From an uncultured Synechococcaceae cyanobacterium (GTDB lineage: Bacteria; Cyanobacteriota; Cyanobacteriia; PCC-6307; Cyanobiaceae), in contig CACBGC010000041.1 of the NCBI GenBank assembly GCA_902538695.1, positions 1 through 5,435 on the forward strand: 5,435 bases of DNA, given 5' to 3'. The position numbers and the translations under genes were made by a program. Below are positions 5,082-5,435 of this stretch, in pieces. Within the stretch, counting starts at the first letter, position 1. The number at the start of each line of letters is the position of its first letter. Under the pieces are notes generated by a model that was not told the DNA's origin, ran no database searches, and worked only from the letters and a program-made list of their open reading frames with translations.

Positions 5082-5435
5082 TTATATTTTTTCAAGTAGT
5101 ATTTTTGCTATATCTTTTCTGACAGGTAATATTGATAATCTATTGCCTTTTTTTACAACTAACAATTCATCTTCATTAAATAAAATCTTTAATTCAGGTA
5201 AACTTAAAATCTTATCTGACTTGGATTTATATTTTACTTTTACACAATCCCATTTTGGATTATGAGGCTTTGATTTTGGATCAAAATATTTTGAATCTTC
5301 ATCAAATTGAGTAGGATCAACGATATTTAAATCTATTACCTCCATAAGTCCTACAATACCCGGGGGTTTACAGTTGGAATGATAGAAAAAAACTTTATCT
5401 CCTTTATTCATTTTTCTCATAAAATTTCGAGCCTG
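5082..5435 (-). CDS. EVE domain protein (N-terminus beyond window edge)
   Basis: This is an EVE (PUA-like, formerly DUF55) domain protein, related to eukaryotic THYN1 and, at fold level, to YTH m6A readers. EVE domains are thought to recognise modified bases in DNA or RNA. The visible 117 codons include QARNFMRKM at the open right edge, GDKVFFYHSN and CKPPGIVGLMEVI, followed by an acidic DPTQFDEDSKYFDPKS, PKWDCVKVKY, and a C-terminal LSLPELK...LSILPV. The ATG at 5420 is internal: QARNF is encoded at 5435-5421, in the same frame and conserved in the family, so the true start lies outside, probably 30-40 codons upstream. The stop is 7 bp from that of the convergent DUF2811 gene. No restriction or modification gene is visible nearby, unlike EVE fusions in defence systems; a housekeeping RNA or DNA role is likelier but unproven. 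Confidence 0.92.
   Translation of the reverse strand, partial: QARNFMRKMNKGDKVFFYHSNCKPPGIVGLMEVIDLNIVDPTQFDEDSKYFDPKSKPHNPKWDCVKVKYKSKSDKILSLPELKILFNEDELLVVKKGNRLSILPVRKDIAKILLEKI

Overview
The window looks like a piece of the chromosome of a high-light-type Prochlorococcus, or a very close marine picocyanobacterium. The base composition is strongly AT-rich, the gene spacing is tight, and Shine-Dalgarno sequences are mostly absent. Several products belong to cyanobacterial families: a cyanobacterial-type RNA polymerase omega subunit, a DUF1818 protein and a DUF2811 protein. The assignment comes from recognising protein families by eye; no search was run.

Layout. Positions 1-1548 (minus) hold the cobalamin- and 2,3-BPG-independent phosphoglycerate mutase gpmI, whose last codons lie beyond the left edge. 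A 139-bp divergent spacer follows, with a consensus -10 box and two mutually exclusive hairpins, and leads into pyrR (1688-2224, plus). pyrR converges, with only 7 bp between stop codons, on a divergent Hsp70-family gene (2232-3800, minus) that keeps the ATPase motifs but has no helical lid. A 98-bp divergent spacer then leads to rpoZ (3899-4135, plus) and, 2 bp after its stop, a DUF1818 gene that starts at TTG (4138-4509). A 313-bp gap (4510-4822) is unusually large for this genome type. It holds two perfect TTTTCCACA DnaA-type boxes in opposite orientation, a third near-match, AT-rich DNA and three inverted repeats. It precedes a DUF2811 gene (4823-5074, plus). That gene converges, again with 7 bp between stops, on an EVE-domain gene (5082-5435, minus) whose N-terminus lies beyond the right edge.

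Functions. gpmI links Calvin-cycle 3-phosphoglycerate to lower glycolysis. PyrR handles uracil salvage and, in other bacteria, regulation of pyrimidine genes. RpoZ is an RNA polymerase subunit, and the tightly coupled DUF1818 protein may be connected to it. The Hsp70-like protein is a candidate specialised chaperone. DUF2811 and EVE are small proteins of unproven role, possibly nucleic-acid binding. No mobile elements, CRISPR arrays, tRNAs or rRNAs were seen. The most unusual part is the DnaA-box gap and the structured leader it may drive.
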